Shown here: positions 44,692-54,464 of the stretch, one piece after another
Numbering within the stretch: the stretch's first letter is position 1
Layout of the letters: each line of letters starts with the position of its first letter
NCBI RefSeq assembly: GCF_001424405.1
Contig: NZ_LMPS01000001.1
Location: forward strand, 1,423,999 to 1,487,998
Direction of reading: 5' to 3'
DNA: 64,000 nt
Source of the DNA: Dyadobacter sp. Leaf189
GTDB lineage: Bacteria; Bacteroidota; Bacteroidia; Cytophagales; Spirosomataceae
Made by a program: the position numbers and the translations under genes
The notes under the pieces: model-generated
Databases searched by the model: none
What the model saw: the letters and a program-made list of their open reading frames with translations, nothing else
Told to the model about the DNA's origin: nothing

Positions 44692-45318
44692 ATGCCTGCT
44701 GAATTCATTAAAATATATCCTCAAAATCCAGACGAAAGGCGGATCCGCCAGGTTGTTGATTGTCTCAAAAACGGTGGTCTGGTGATTTATCCTACCGACA
44801 CGGTTTACGGTCTTGGCTGCGATATTTACAATACCAGAGCGGTTGAGCGGATCGCACGGATCAAGGGGATCAAGCCTCAGAAGAATGACTTTTCGTTCAT
44901 TTGCTACGATCTGAGCCACATTGCAGATTACGCCCGCGTCGGCAATACTGCTTTTAAAATCATGAAACGGGTACTTCCCGGACCTTACACCTTCATTCTT
45001 GATGCGACCAGCAATGTTCCCAAGCTTCTGAACACCAATAAAAAAACGGTTGGAATCAGGGTGCCAGACAACCTTATTCCCCGTTTGATCGTAAAGGAGT
45101 TAGGAAACCCTATTGTTACAACGTCCATTAAAGACGATGACGAGATCATCGAGTATTCTACTGATCCCGAGCTTATTTTCGAAAAGTTTCAGCATCAGGT
45201 GGATATGGTTGTCGACGGAGGTTATGGCGGAAATGTTCCGTCCACGATTGTGAAGGCTGACTCGGACGACTTTGAGATTGTTCGGGAAGGTTTGGGCGAT
45301 GTCAGTATTTTTTCCTGA
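44692..45318 (+). CDS. Threonylcarbamoyl-AMP synthase (Sua5/YciO/YrdC)
   Basis: 208 residues, a single YrdC-like domain. Signature segments: [44 protein letters not shown], and [21 protein letters not shown]. Sua5/TsaC makes the threonylcarbamoyl-AMP used for t6A37 in tRNAs. YciO paralogues share the fold and cannot be excluded from sequence alone (the KSxN and SR motif region is divergent here). Cytoplasmic. 30 bp after the GT2 gene. Confidence 0.8.
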   Translation: MPAEFIKIYPQNPDERRIRQVVDCLKNGGLVIYPTDTVYGLGCDIYNTRAVERIARIKGIKPQKNDFSFICYDLSHIADYARVGNTAFKIMKRVLPGPYTFILDATSNVPKLLNTNKKTVGIRVPDNLIPRLIVKELGNPIVTTSIKDDDEIIEYSTDPELIFEKFQHQVDMVVDGGYGGNVPSTIVKADSDDFEIVREGLGDVSIFS

Positions 45319-45383
45319 GTGGAAATTGTAAAGATCTAAGGCAGTATTGAACATTGCTGACTGCGCAAAATAATTATTATAAA

Positions 45384-45418
45384 TTTTTTGATAATATCGA
45401 CAGCCTTTAGCATATTTG
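45384..45418 (+). promoter_or_regulatory. Promoter for the WbqC-like gene, overlapping candidate start codons
   Basis: TTTTTTG at 45384-45390, 20-bp spacer, CATATTTG at 45411-45418 (one mismatch to TAnnTTTG). Transcription would begin near 45423. The first possible start codon (TTG at 45416) lies inside the -7 box. Confidence 0.5.
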
Positions 45419-46081
45419 GTAGTGTCAGAATTGGAAGTAAATAGTGCTCAGAATCGGGCGGTTAAGTTAGAATTGCAGTACCTGCCTTGCCTGGAATACT
45501 TTACCTGCATCCTGCAACACGAACAGGTTTTGATTGATATTGAGGAGAGATACGTGAAGCAGACTTTCAGGAACCGGTGTAGTGTACTTACTACCAATAA
45601 GATTGACGTGTTGACGGTCCCTGTCAAAGGTTACGAAGCAGCCAGCCCCACAAAAGACATTTTGATTGATTACAACCAGGAATGGATCAGGCGCCACCTG
45701 GGTTGTTTGAAAGCCGCATACGGAAAGTCGCCGTTCTACGAGTTTTATGCATCTGAACTAATCGATACTTACGGTAAAAAACCAAAATTCCTGGTCGATT
45801 TGAACTATGAATTATTGACAATTTGTCTTAGATTGGTTGGAATCAAAAAAGAAATAAGGTACATTTTGTCAGGTGAGCGGGAGGATGATAATGGTGTTTT
45901 TAATGCTATCTCGCTGATTAACAACAAAAAAACGCAGAACGCATTTAACTACTATTCGCCAGTAGCTTACTATCAGACTTTCGGGAATGGTTTTGTTGGT
46001 AATTTGAGCATAATCGATTTAATTTTTAATATGGGGCCGGAAGCAAAAAGTGTTTTGTTAAGATCCTGTGAATCCCGATAA
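45416..46081 (+). CDS. WbqC-like family protein, no ATG start
   Basis: 221 residues by the longest reading. The frame opens at 45395 with no ATG before the conserved core; candidate starts are TTG 45416, GTG 45422 and TTG 45431. If the promoter at 45384-45418 is real, the first lies upstream of transcription and 45431 or a leaderless start near 45422 is more likely. The WbqC-like domain starts at LQYLPCLEYFTCILQ and continues with TFRNRCSVLTTNKIDVLTVPV, HLGCLKAAYGKSPFYEFYASEL and DLNYELLTICLRLVGI. WbqC proteins are linked to surface polysaccharide synthesis in some species; their activity is unknown. The gene lies between Sua5 and clpC. Confidence 0.75.
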   Translation: MVVSELEVNSAQNRAVKLELQYLPCLEYFTCILQHEQVLIDIEERYVKQTFRNRCSVLTTNKIDVLTVPVKGYEAASPTKDILIDYNQEWIRRHLGCLKAAYGKSPFYEFYASELIDTYGKKPKFLVDLNYELLTICLRLVGIKKEIRYILSGEREDDNGVFNAISLINNKKTQNAFNYYSPVAYYQTFGNGFVGNLSIIDLIFNMGPEAKSVLLRSCESR

Positions 46082-46146
46082 AGCTATTTGAACAAACGGG
46101 GATCAAGTAGCGTTAATGATTTTAAAACACTTTTTATTGCTACACA

Positions 46147-48684
46147 ATGGAAGCAAAATTTTCGAATAGAGTGAAGGAAGTAATTTCAATGAGCCGGGAA
46201 GAAGCCCTCCGACTTGGCCATGATTACATTGGAGCCGAACACTTGTTACTTGGAATGATTCGTGAGGGAGATGGTGTGGCGATTGGTTTGCTTAAAAAAC
46301 TCGGCGTTTCGTTGGATGATGTTCGTCAGACGATCGAACAGGCGACCAAGGGTGCCGCAACCAATAATGTCAAGAATCTACAGAATATACCTTTAACCAG
46401 GCAGTCTGAGAAGGTGCTTAAAATTACCTACCTGGAAGCCAAGATATTCAAAAGTACCCTGATAGGAACGGAGCATTTGCTGCTCTCTATACTCAGGGAC
46501 GAGGATAATGTTGGTACTCAGATCTTGCATAAATTTAATGTTAACTACGAAGTCATTAAGGAAATGTTAGAATATCAATCATCTGGATCCAGACCTCATA
46601 TGGGGCCGGAGACCGAGGACGGAGACGACGAGGCAAGAGGCGGTATGTTTGGAGGCGGTGGATCTTCATCCGGAAAAGAATCAAAAGGTGCAGAGAAATC
46701 CCGCACCCCGGTGCTCGATAACTTTGGACGTGATCTTACTAAAATGGCGGAGGTAGGCAAGCTTGATCCTATTGTAGGCCGTGAAAAGGAAATCGAAAGG
46801 GTAGCTCAGATTCTGAGCCGTCGCAAGAAGAACAACCCGATCCTGATCGGTGAGCCTGGTGTCGGTAAAACTGCTATTGCAGAAGGACTTGCATTGCGTA
46901 TCGTTCAAAAGAAAGTATCACGTGTACTTTTCGGAAAACGCGTTGTTACACTTGATCTTGCTTCCCTGGTGGCTGGTACCAAATACCGTGGCCAGTTTGA
47001 AGAAAGAATGAAAGCGGTGATGAACGAGCTGGAAAAATCTCCGGATGTAATCCTGTTCATTGATGAGCTGCATACAATTGTGGGCGCAGGTGGCGCTTCC
47101 GGTTCGCTGGATGCTTCCAACATGTTCAAGCCTGCATTGTCACGCGGTGAAATCCAATGTATTGGTGCAACAACGCTTGACGAATATCGTCAGTACATCG
47201 AGAAAGATGGTGCATTAGCCCGTCGTTTCCAGATGGTCATGGTGGATGCAACTTCTATCGAGGAGACCATTCAGATACTTGAAAATATTAAAGACAAATA
47301 CGAGGATCACCACCACGTAAATTATACGCCGGAGTCTATCAGCACTGCTGTGAAGCTTTCGGAAAGATACATTACCGACCGTTTTCTACCTGATAAAGCA
47401 ATTGACGTTTTGGATGAAGTAGGAGCGAGGGTGCATATCAGCAACATTACAGTACCTGAGGATATCCTGCTGCTTGAAGAGCAGATTGAGAACATCAAGC
47501 AGGAGAAAAACCGGGTTGTTAAAAGCCAGAAATACGAAGAAGCTGCACAGTTGAGAGATCGTGAGAAGAAATTGATCGACCAGCTTGACCGTGCTAAACT
47601 GGCCTGGGAAGAAGAAACCAAGCAGAAACGCTACACCGTTACCGAGCAGAATGTTGCCGAGGTAGTTGCGATGATGACGGGTATCCCGGTAACCAACGTG
47701 TCAATGGATGAAGGCAAGAAATTGCTGAATATGGCCGACGAGCTGAAAGGCAAAGTAATTGGTCAGGATCCTCCGATCGAGAAACTGGTGAAAGCAATTC
47801 AGCGTACCAGAGTCGGTTTGAAAGATCCTAAGAAACCAATCGGTTCATTTATATTCCTTGGACCAACCGGGGTAGGTAAAACCGAGCTTGCCAAAGTGCT
47901 TTCGACTTACCTGTTTGATAAAGACGATTCACTGGTACGTATTGATATGAGCGAGTACATGGAGAAATTCAGCGTATCTCGTTTGGTCGGAGCGCCTCCG
48001 GGATATGTGGGTTATGAAGAAGGTGGTCAGCTGACAGAGAAGATCAGAAGAAAACCTTATAGCGTAGTTCTTTTGGATGAGATCGAAAAAGCGCACCCGG
48101 ACGTGTTTAACATCCTGCTGCAAGTGCTTGACGACGGTATTCTGACAGACGGATTGGGCAGAAGGGTTGATTTCAGAAATACGATCATCATCATGACTTC
48201 AAACATCGGAGCGCGTGATTTGAAAGATTTCGGAACCGGAATTGGATTCTCTACAAAAGCGAAGTCTGAAAACCAGGATGAAATTATGAAAGGCACGATT
48301 CAAAGTGCGCTGCGTAAAGCATTCTCGCCTGAATTCCTGAACCGCTTGGATGACGTGATCGTGTTCAATTCGCTGCAACGTGAAGACCTGCACAGAATCA
48401 TCGACATTTCTCTCGGCAAATTGTTCAGCCGCGTGAAAGGTTTAGGTTACGAGATCGAGCTTACGATTCCTGCAAAAGACTTCCTTTCAGAAAAAGGTTA
48501 CGATCCGCAGTACGGAGCTCGTCCATTGAACCGGGCGATTCAGAAATACCTTGAAGATCCCGTAGCTGAGGAGATCTTGAAAGGCGATCTGCGCGAAGGA
48601 GATGTTCTGGTTGCCAATCACGAAGAAAATAGCGAGCAACTCGTTATCACTGTTCGCAAGAAAGAGGAAGAACTGGCTAACTAG
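46147..48684 (+). CDS. clpC: ATP-dependent Clp protease ATPase subunit ClpC
   Basis: 845 residues. N-terminal double Clp-N repeat (about 1-145, [17 protein letters not shown] and [12 protein letters not shown]), AAA+ D1 with Walker A GEPGVGKT starting at residue 235, a UVR-containing middle domain ([21 protein letters not shown]), AAA+ D2 with GPTGVGKT starting at residue 572 followed by [18 protein letters not shown], and the C-terminal D2-small domain. A Gly/Ser-rich linker joins N and D1. It unfolds substrates for ClpP; the McsB-type adaptor partners are not in the window. The UVR domain marks ClpC rather than ClpA or ClpB. Terminator follows. Confidence 0.95.
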   Translation: MEAKFSNRVKEVISMSREEALRLGHDYIGAEHLLLGMIREGDGVAIGLLKKLGVSLDDVRQTIEQATKGAATNNVKNLQNIPLTRQSEKVLKITYLEAKIFKSTLIGTEHLLLSILRDEDNVGTQILHKFNVNYEVIKEMLEYQSSGSRPHMGPETEDGDDEARGGMFGGGGSSSGKESKGAEKSRTPVLDNFGRDLTKMAEVGKLDPIVGREKEIERVAQILSRRKKNNPILIGEPGVGKTAIAEGLALRIVQKKVSRVLFGKRVVTLDLASLVAGTKYRGQFEERMKAVMNELEKSPDVILFIDELHTIVGAGGASGSLDASNMFKPALSRGEIQCIGATTLDEYRQYIEKDGALARRFQMVMVDATSIEETIQILENIKDKYEDHHHVNYTPESISTAVKLSERYITDRFLPDKAIDVLDEVGARVHISNITVPEDILLLEEQIENIKQEKNRVVKSQKYEEAAQLRDREKKLIDQLDRAKLAWEEETKQKRYTVTEQNVAEVVAMMTGIPVTNVSMDEGKKLLNMADELKGKVIGQDPPIEKLVKAIQRTRVGLKDPKKPIGSFIFLGPTGVGKTELAKVLSTYLFDKDDSLVRIDMSEYMEKFSVSRLVGAPPGYVGYEEGGQLTEKIRRKPYSVVLLDEIEKAHPDVFNILLQVLDDGILTDGLGRRVDFRNTIIIMTSNIGARDLKDFGTGIGFSTKAKSENQDEIMKGTIQSALRKAFSPEFLNRLDDVIVFNSLQREDLHRIIDISLGKLFSRVKGLGYEIELTIPAKDFLSEKGYDPQYGARPLNRAIQKYLEDPVAEEILKGDLREGDVLVANHEENSEQLVITVRKKEEELAN

Positions 48685-48714
48685 GAAGCCGGGTTAATAT
48701 AAAATCAATGTTAG

Positions 48715-48745
48715 AGAGGCAGGTCGAAAGATCTGCCTCTTTTTG
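48715..48745 (+). terminator. Rho-independent terminator of clpC
   Basis: Eight-bp stem AGAGGCAG/CTGCCTCT (48715-48722 with 48733-48740) followed by TTTT, 31 bases past the clpC stop. Confidence 0.85.
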
Positions 48746-48838
48746 TTTGCAAATATTAACAGGGCGGATCAAAGCATTTGTCTATATTCAGCGTTCGCAT
48801 TATGATTTGGGTTATATTTAACCACTGAAAATTTAAAT

Positions 48839-50524
48839 ATGCAGATGAAGTTACATTCTATTCACATTGCATTCCTGGCTGCTTTTTGTCTGCTGATTTC
48901 GGGGAGTAATGTAGTCGCTCAGAAATATTCAAGTGGTCCCCAGGTACTTACTTTCTCCTCCGATGCAGACGATACAGATCAGCCTTACGGATTGTATCTC
49001 CCCCCTAATTACGATTCAACTAAAAAATACCCGCTTGTAGTAATGCTCCATGGCGCAGGCTCTAATCACAAGCTGGCATTGCGACGTGTATTTGGCAAAA
49101 GCAATGCGGAGGGCGAGACAGACGTTGAAGCCTCACGCTCCTTTCCCAAATGGGACGATGTGGATTTCATTGTTGCGTCGTCTTATGCCCGTGGTACTGC
49201 GGGTTACCAGGGCGTACCTGAGCAGGATGTATACGATATGCTCGATGACGTAAAGCGGCGTTTTAATGTGGATGAAAACAGAATCTACCTGACCGGCTTG
49301 TCAATGGGAGGTGGCGGTACCTTGTGGATCGGACTTACCCGACCTGATATTTGGGCCGCAATCGCACCTGTTTGTCCAGCGCCTCCTGAGGGGACATTTG
49401 ATCTGGCGCCTAATGCATTGAATTTTCCAATCCACTTCTTTCATGGAGATGCAGATCCCGTTGTGCCGGTTGATGGTACAAGAAAATGGGTCAGCCACTT
49501 GCAGGAAATGGGTGTGGAGGTGAGCTATAAGGAATTTGTGGATGTGAAGCATGACAGCTGGGTGAGCGCCTATGATAATGAATTTATTTTCGAATGGTTT
49601 GGCCACGCGGAGCGAAATCCGTTTCCTGATCGGGTGCGGTTTGTCAGCAAACTGTATAAGTATAACAAATCGTTCTGGGTAACATTTGACAAGATCACTT
49701 ATGGTGCATTGGCGGAGATTGATGCTAATCTGGGCAAACCGAATGCATTGCAAATCACAACCAAGAACCTTGAAGGTTTTACGCTTAATCTCAAAAATCA
49801 CCCTAAGTTCAAGCCCGGTACTGTCACTATGGATGTGGATGGTGTAAAGCTGTCGGCAAAAACAGACAGCACGATCTCATTCTCAAAAAAAGGCACTGTC
49901 TGGACTTTGATACCAAACGCGGTAAGTACGGCGGCTGGGAAGAGAAAAGGTGCGGAAGGCCCTATTTTCGATGCATTCTCGACCCGGCATATCTATGTTT
50001 ATGGAACAGCTGACAACCCGTCACCGGAAGAGCTCGCAAAAAGACTGGAGATCGCCAATGCAGCAGCTAACTGGTCGCAATACCGGGGCCCGTTCCTCGG
50101 AAGGATTATGTTTTTCCCACGCGTTTTGTCTGACAAAGAAGTGCGCCCAAGTGACCTCGAAAGCAGCAATTTAATTTTGTTCGGAACGAAGGAAACAAAT
50201 TCATATATAAGCAAGTACGCCGACAGGCTGCCTGTGCATTTGAAAGCCACAGATAAAACCCACGGGCTTTTCTATGTTTTTCCGGTGGATCAGCATTATG
50301 TTGCAGTTAATTCGGGATTGCCCTGGTGGCTTGGAACAGAAGATCAGGGTTATCCCTTTGTACCAGTAATGCATAGGAAGCTTTCCGAGTATAAGGATCT
50401 CATATTTTTCAAAGACAGCGCCAAGAATATGATCGTAGAAGGTTATTTCAGCCCTGAATGGAAGTTAACAGAAGATATGAGCTCCAAACTGTCTGCTTCC
50501 GGAGCAGTGAACATTACAAAGTAG
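48839..50524 (+). CDS. Exported alpha/beta-hydrolase esterase with large uncharacterised C-terminal domain
   Basis: 561 residues (or from ATG 48845). Signal peptide to about residue 28 (ends NVVAQ). Residues about 40-265 are an alpha/beta hydrolase of the PHB-depolymerase/acetylxylan-esterase type: LYLPPNYDSTKKYPLVVMLHGAG, nucleophile S155 in TGLSMGGGG, Asp in HGDADPVVP and His in VKHDSW. The following 295 residues (FVSKLYKYNKSFWVTFDKI onward, including RPSDLESSNLILFGTKETN and FYVFPVDQHYVAVNSG) form a second domain I cannot place; it looks globular and beta-rich. Probably periplasmic or surface, acting on an ester substrate such as an acylated polysaccharide. The TIM-barrel isomerase gene follows by 26 bp. 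Confidence 0.8.
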   Translation: MQMKLHSIHIAFLAAFCLLISGSNVVAQKYSSGPQVLTFSSDADDTDQPYGLYLPPNYDSTKKYPLVVMLHGAGSNHKLALRRVFGKSNAEGETDVEASRSFPKWDDVDFIVASSYARGTAGYQGVPEQDVYDMLDDVKRRFNVDENRIYLTGLSMGGGGTLWIGLTRPDIWAAIAPVCPAPPEGTFDLAPNALNFPIHFFHGDADPVVPVDGTRKWVSHLQEMGVEVSYKEFVDVKHDSWVSAYDNEFIFEWFGHAERNPFPDRVRFVSKLYKYNKSFWVTFDKITYGALAEIDANLGKPNALQITTKNLEGFTLNLKNHPKFKPGTVTMDVDGVKLSAKTDSTISFSKKGTVWTLIPNAVSTAAGKRKGAEGPIFDAFSTRHIYVYGTADNPSPEELAKRLEIANAAANWSQYRGPFLGRIMFFPRVLSDKEVRPSDLESSNLILFGTKETNSYISKYADRLPVHLKATDKTHGLFYVFPVDQHYVAVNSGLPWWLGTEDQGYPFVPVMHRKLSEYKDLIFFKDSAKNMIVEGYFSPEWKLTEDMSSKLSASGAVNITK

Positions 50525-50550
50525 AACAATTACCATTTACCAAATAACCG

Positions 50551-51435
50551 ATGAATTACGACGAAAAGATTTCCAGGAAATCATTTATGAAGGCAAGCGC
50601 CCTGATGCTTGCTACGCCTATGTTATCTAAACTGAATTGGGAGTCGAAAGCTGCTTCCAAAATAGGTTTGCAACTGTACACGCTGCGCAATGAACTATCC
50701 AAGGATTTGCTCGGAACCCTCAAAAAGGTATCTGCTATCGGTTATAAGGAAGTGGAGCTTTTTGGTTATTCTGATGGGAAGTTCTTTGGAAAAACACCCA
50801 AGGAATTTAAAGCAATGCTGGGAGATCTTGGCTTGAACCCGGTAAGCGGACATTATGGAGCAGGTGTTGAGAATAAGACCGCCAAAGGCACACTCAGCAA
50901 CAACTGGCAACAAGCTATCGACGATGCTGCTGAAATCGGCCAGAAGTATGCGGTATGCGCATACCTGACAGACAAGGAGCGGCAAAGCATTGATCAGTAC
51001 AAGAGCTATGTTGATCTTTTTAATAAATCGGGTGAAGTAGCAAAGAAGGCAGGATTGCAGTTCGGCTATCACAATCATGATTTTGAATTCAAGAAAATTG
51101 ACGGCCAGCTGCCTTACGAGCTGATTGCTTCCACAGATCCGAATCTCGTTAAGTTGGAACTGGATCTTTACTGGATCGTAAAAGCAGGTATGGATCCGGT
51201 TGATCTGTTCAAGAAGTATCCTGGCCGTTTCCCACTGTGGCACGTGAAGGATATGGATAAAACAGATCAGTCTTTCGCAGAAGTAGGTACCGGCTCCATT
51301 GACTTCAAAAAGATCTTTGATGCGCGAAAAACGGCTGGGCTGACGCACTTCTTTGTAGAGCAGGACGTAGCTAAAAGACCTCCTCTTGAAGCAATCGAGA
51401 TAAGCTTCAAGAACGTGACCAAGATGAAAGTTTAA
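50551..51435 (+). CDS. Xylose-isomerase-like TIM-barrel sugar phosphate isomerase/epimerase
   Basis: 294 residues. N-terminal twin-arginine-free but hydrophobic leader with a Tat-like RKSFMKASALMLATPM; many members of this family carry such a signal and act in the periplasm. TIM-barrel (AP endonuclease 2 family) motifs: IGLQLYTLRNEL, GYKEVELFGYSDG, HYGAGV, FGYHNHDFEFKKI with metal-binding HN-H, VKLELDLYWIVKAG, and LWHVKDMDKTDQSF. Family members isomerise or epimerise sugars. It is downstream of the exported esterase by 26 bp, suggesting a joint role in carbohydrate breakdown (inference). The next gene converges on it across a terminator. Confidence 0.82.
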   Translation: MNYDEKISRKSFMKASALMLATPMLSKLNWESKAASKIGLQLYTLRNELSKDLLGTLKKVSAIGYKEVELFGYSDGKFFGKTPKEFKAMLGDLGLNPVSGHYGAGVENKTAKGTLSNNWQQAIDDAAEIGQKYAVCAYLTDKERQSIDQYKSYVDLFNKSGEVAKKAGLQFGYHNHDFEFKKIDGQLPYELIASTDPNLVKLELDLYWIVKAGMDPVDLFKKYPGRFPLWHVKDMDKTDQSFAEVGTGSIDFKKIFDARKTAGLTHFFVEQDVAKRPPLEAIEISFKNVTKMKV

Positions 51436-51440
51436 AACAA

Positions 51441-51472
51441 AAAAAGACCCGGCCGCATAGCAGCCGGGTCTT
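51441..51472 (-). terminator. Terminator between the isomerase gene and atpH
   Basis: Ten-bp stem AAGACCCGGC/GCCGGGTCTT at 51444-51453 and 51463-51472. On the minus strand it is followed by a T run, which fits termination of the atp operon 22 bases past the atpH stop. The plus strand has only a short A/T tail, so termination of the isomerase gene is less certain. Confidence 0.75.
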
Positions 51473-51494
51473 CCAAATTATGCAGATAAAAATT

Positions 51495-52031
51495 TCAGTT
51501 TACTAACTGTAATTTAAGCTCATTAAGCCTGCTTCTCAAAGACGCGTCGATCTGGCGGTCTTCAATGGTCAGGATATATCCTCCGATTAGGGCAGGATTG
51601 ATTTTCTCAGCCAGCTGCACTGTTCTTCCCGTTTTCTCTTTAACGATTTCCTCAAACTGCTGACGCAGCTCTTCTGTCAAAGGAGTGGTTGTAGTAACAG
51701 TCGCCTTCTGAATGCCCTGGTAAAGGTTGTATGCTTTTATAAATTCGTTAGCGATCTCATCAAGGATCGACTCCCGGTTTTTCTTTGTAATAATATTAAA
51801 GATCGCGTAAGACACGGGGTTCACGCGGCTTTCGAAAAGTGCTTTCAGTATACCTGATTTCTTTTCGTGACGCACAACAGGGCTTTTCAATGCAAGCATT
51901 AAACCTCTGTTTTTGTCGGCTGTATCTTTGAACAAAAGCATATCCTGGTAAACTGCTTCAAGCACATTCTGCTCTTTAGCGAGTTCAATCAGCGATTTTG
52001 CATATCTGGAAGCTACTATACTTACTGACAT
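51495..52031 (-). CDS. atpH: F1Fo ATP synthase subunit delta
   Basis: 178 residues. Helical peripheral-stalk subunit of the OSCP/delta family: N-terminal SIVASRYAKSLIELAKEQNV, mid-region SPVVRHEKKSGILKALF, C-terminal LIGGYILTIEDRQIDASLRSRLNEL. Connects F1 to subunit b. Last gene of the minus-strand atp unit; a terminator follows at 51441-51472 and no atpA or atpG comes after it, unlike the usual order. 14 bp after atpF. Typical length. Confidence 0.93.
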   Translation of the reverse strand: MSVSIVASRYAKSLIELAKEQNVLEAVYQDMLLFKDTADKNRGLMLALKSPVVRHEKKSGILKALFESRVNPVSYAIFNIITKKNRESILDEIANEFIKAYNLYQGIQKATVTTTTPLTEELRQQFEEIVKEKTGRTVQLAEKINPALIGGYILTIEDRQIDASLRSRLNELKLQLVN

Positions 52032-52045
52032 CGGAAATCAATGGT

Positions 52046-52540
52046 TTAATTAAGACGTGCAGAAGAAGCAAGTTCCGCGATCAATTTTTCCTGAGCTTCC
52101 TTGTCTTTCAATTCGCGCTGCAAGACTTTTTCAGCGATTTCAAGAGAAAGTGTAGCAACTTCTTTTCTGATTTTTGCTACGGCAACCTGTTGTTCGTTGC
52201 GGATCGATTCGCGTGCGCCTTCGATCATTTTCTGTGCTTCCACAGCTGCTTTGTCTTTTGATTCTGCAATGGTGCGATCGGCTGCATCTTTCGCGTCGCG
52301 GAGGATCTGGTCGCGAACTGCATTGGCTTCTGCGATCAGTTTTTCGTTATCAGATTTCAACTGAACCATTTCAGCACGGGTTCTTTCCGCCAGGTCCAAT
52401 GCACCCTGAATTTCGTTTTCACGGTCTTTAAGTCCTTTGATGATCGGTTTCCAGGCAAATTTGGCAAGGATGAAAACCACCAGTAAGAATACTACCAGCA
52501 TCCAGAAGATAAGACCTGGGTTTGGAGTAAGCAATGACAT
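52046..52540 (-). CDS. atpF: F1Fo ATP synthase subunit b
   Basis: 164 residues. One N-terminal membrane helix (GLIFWMLVVFLLVVFILAKF, about 9-28), then a long charged helix (KGLKDRENEIQGALDLAERTRAEM onward) forming the stator stalk. Normal length for a bacterial b subunit. It is separated from atpE by 128 bp containing a perfect hairpin at 52585-52607. Only one b gene is seen, so the dimer is presumably a homodimer. Confidence 0.94.
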   Translation of the reverse strand: MSLLTPNPGLIFWMLVVFLLVVFILAKFAWKPIIKGLKDRENEIQGALDLAERTRAEMVQLKSDNEKLIAEANAVRDQILRDAKDAADRTIAESKDKAAVEAQKMIEGARESIRNEQQVAVAKIRKEVATLSLEIAEKVLQRELKDKEAQEKLIAELASSARLN

Positions 52541-52584
52541 AGAATAATGAGTTTAAGTGTAAGTAGCTCTCTTTTTTCAAAAGT

Positions 52585-52607
52585 CGTGGAAGCCTAATGC
52601 TTCCACG
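52585..52607 (-). promoter_or_regulatory. Intercistronic hairpin between atpE and atpF
   Basis: Perfect 9-bp stem: CGTGGAAGC at 52585-52593 pairs with GCTTCCACG at 52599-52607 around a 5-base loop. On the minus (atp mRNA) strand it is followed by ACTTTTG, so it is not a strong terminator. A processing or stability element that raises atpE over downstream genes, or an attenuator, is inferred. Confidence 0.6.
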
Positions 52608-52668
52608 AAATGGTTTCTTTTACTTCTCAGCCTAATGCAGTTGAAGTAAGGACAATGTCCCGATTCGA

Positions 52669-52944
<276 letters not shown>

Positions 52945-52976
52945 TTAAAATATAATTGATAAAAAGAGATTCAGAA

Positions 52977-54059
52977 TCAATGTCCGTGGTCTGCGTGGCT
53001 ATGTTCTTCAATAGCGCTGCCGATGTACATGGACGACAAAAGAGTAAAGATAAATGCCTGGATAAACGCTACCATGATCTCGATAAAGTTTAGGAACAAG
53101 GCGAAAAGCGAAATAACCGGCGCGATCATAAAGCTTTGGAAAATAAAGATCAGACCGAAAAGGCTTAAAAGGATAATGTGGCCTGCTGTAATGTTGGCGA
53201 AAAGCCGCACCATTAAAGAGAATGGTTTCATAAACACACCCACAATCTCAACCGGAATCATTATCAGCAACAATGGAATAGGTACGCCGGTCGGTCTTAC
53301 AAGGTGTTTGTAATAGTTGCCGTTCGCATTCAGGTGAACAACAATGAATGTCAGCACCGCCAGTGTCATCGTTACTGCGATATTACCTGTCAGGTTGGCA
53401 GATCCGGGAAGCAGACCCATGATATTGTTGATCAATATGAAGAAGAACAATGTAAGCAGGTAAGGCAGGTACTTTTCATATTTGGGACCTACGTTAGGCT
53501 TTACAACTTCGTCGCGGATAAAGAGGATAATTACCTCCATGGCCGACTGAAAGCCTCTTGGCGCTCTTCTGCTGTTGTTTTTATAGAATTTGGCGATGCT
53601 CGTAAAAATGAGGATCAGGATCACTGCGCTGAGCAGCATGGAAGCGACGTTCTTCGTAATGGAGAAGTCGTAGATTTTACGGGATTCATCAACCGGGACG
53701 ATTTGTTCTGAATCGCCGTGAACCAGGTGATATCCGTTGTATTCGTGGTGGTCGTTGTGGAAATTGGATGAAGAGAATACTTCAATTCCGCGATCAGCTG
53801 AGTAAAGGATCACTGGCAGAGGTATCACTACGCCATGCGTGATTTCCCACTCGTGAGAGTCGGCAATGTGGTGCATGATCATCTCGCCGATATTGAACTT
53901 CTCCTCTGACTCTTCAAGCTTATGTTCAATTTCGTGCTCTTGCTCGTTGATGCTTTCGGTCACCTTTTCACCCTCGTGCTGAGCCCGAGTCGGAGCGCTG
54001 AAAAGGCAGGTAGTAGCTACCAGGGCAATTGTAAAAAAACGTCTGATATGGATATACAT
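52977..54059 (-). CDS. atpB: F1Fo ATP synthase subunit a
   Basis: 360 residues, against about 270 in E. coli. A signal-peptide-like N-terminus (HIRRFFTIALVATTCLF) and a long Glu/His-rich periplasmic segment (about 25-135) precede the membrane core; this extended N-terminus is common in Bacteroidota. The core has six helices with the essential arginine R285 (SLMVRLFANITAGHI) facing the c-ring. A His-rich tail (EEHSHADHGH) ends the protein. 44 bp upstream of atpE. Chooses the proton path with subunit c. Confidence 0.93.
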   Translation of the reverse strand: MYIHIRRFFTIALVATTCLFSAPTRAQHEGEKVTESINEQEHEIEHKLEESEEKFNIGEMIMHHIADSHEWEITHGVVIPLPVILYSADRGIEVFSSSNFHNDHHEYNGYHLVHGDSEQIVPVDESRKIYDFSITKNVASMLLSAVILILIFTSIAKFYKNNSRRAPRGFQSAMEVIILFIRDEVVKPNVGPKYEKYLPYLLTLFFFILINNIMGLLPGSANLTGNIAVTMTLAVLTFIVVHLNANGNYYKHLVRPTGVPIPLLLIMIPVEIVGVFMKPFSLMVRLFANITAGHIILLSLFGLIFIFQSFMIAPVISLFALFLNFIEIMVAFIQAFIFTLLSSMYIGSAIEEHSHADHGH

Positions 54060-54083
54060 AAATGCTTGAAATACTATGCTTTG

Positions 54084-54443
54084 TCAATCGCGGCGCAAGT
54101 TACAATACAAACCATATATTTCAAAACATGTGTAAAATAAATAGAGTGCAAAAAAATTGATAATGAATAGGAATGAATTACTTAGCCCCTGATATAAAAA
54201 GAAGGCAATGAAAACGAGACACAGTATAATGCGGGCAACGATGGAAGAAATGTAAAAAGTGACAAATTTCTCCCGGTTGTTTCTTAATCCTATCTCCATG
54301 AGCCGGTGGCCCAGAAAAGAGAGCCCCAGGAAAAAGATCAGAATGTACCATATATAAGGGTGGAGCAGGGTATCTCCGCCAAAGTGCTTAACAAGGAATA
54401 ATGCAATTCCTAAAATGAGGGTGGCAAGTAAAGTACGTAGCAT
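54084..54443 (-). CDS. Small membrane protein in the atp operon (AtpI-like)
   Basis: 119 residues with four hydrophobic helices (about 2-18, 28-46, 62-85 and 88-108) and very few charged residues between them. Position between atpZ and atpB, size and topology match the AtpI-type assembly factors for the c-ring, but I see no diagnostic motif; AtpI assignment rests on context. 24 bp before atpB. Confidence 0.6.
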   Translation of the reverse strand: MLRTLLATLILGIALFLVKHFGGDTLLHPYIWYILIFFLGLSFLGHRLMEIGLRNNREKFVTFYISSIVARIILCLVFIAFFLYQGLSNSFLFIINFFALYLFYTCFEIYGLYCNLRRD

Positions 54444-54464
54444 CAGGCTGACTGGGTGAAAGGC

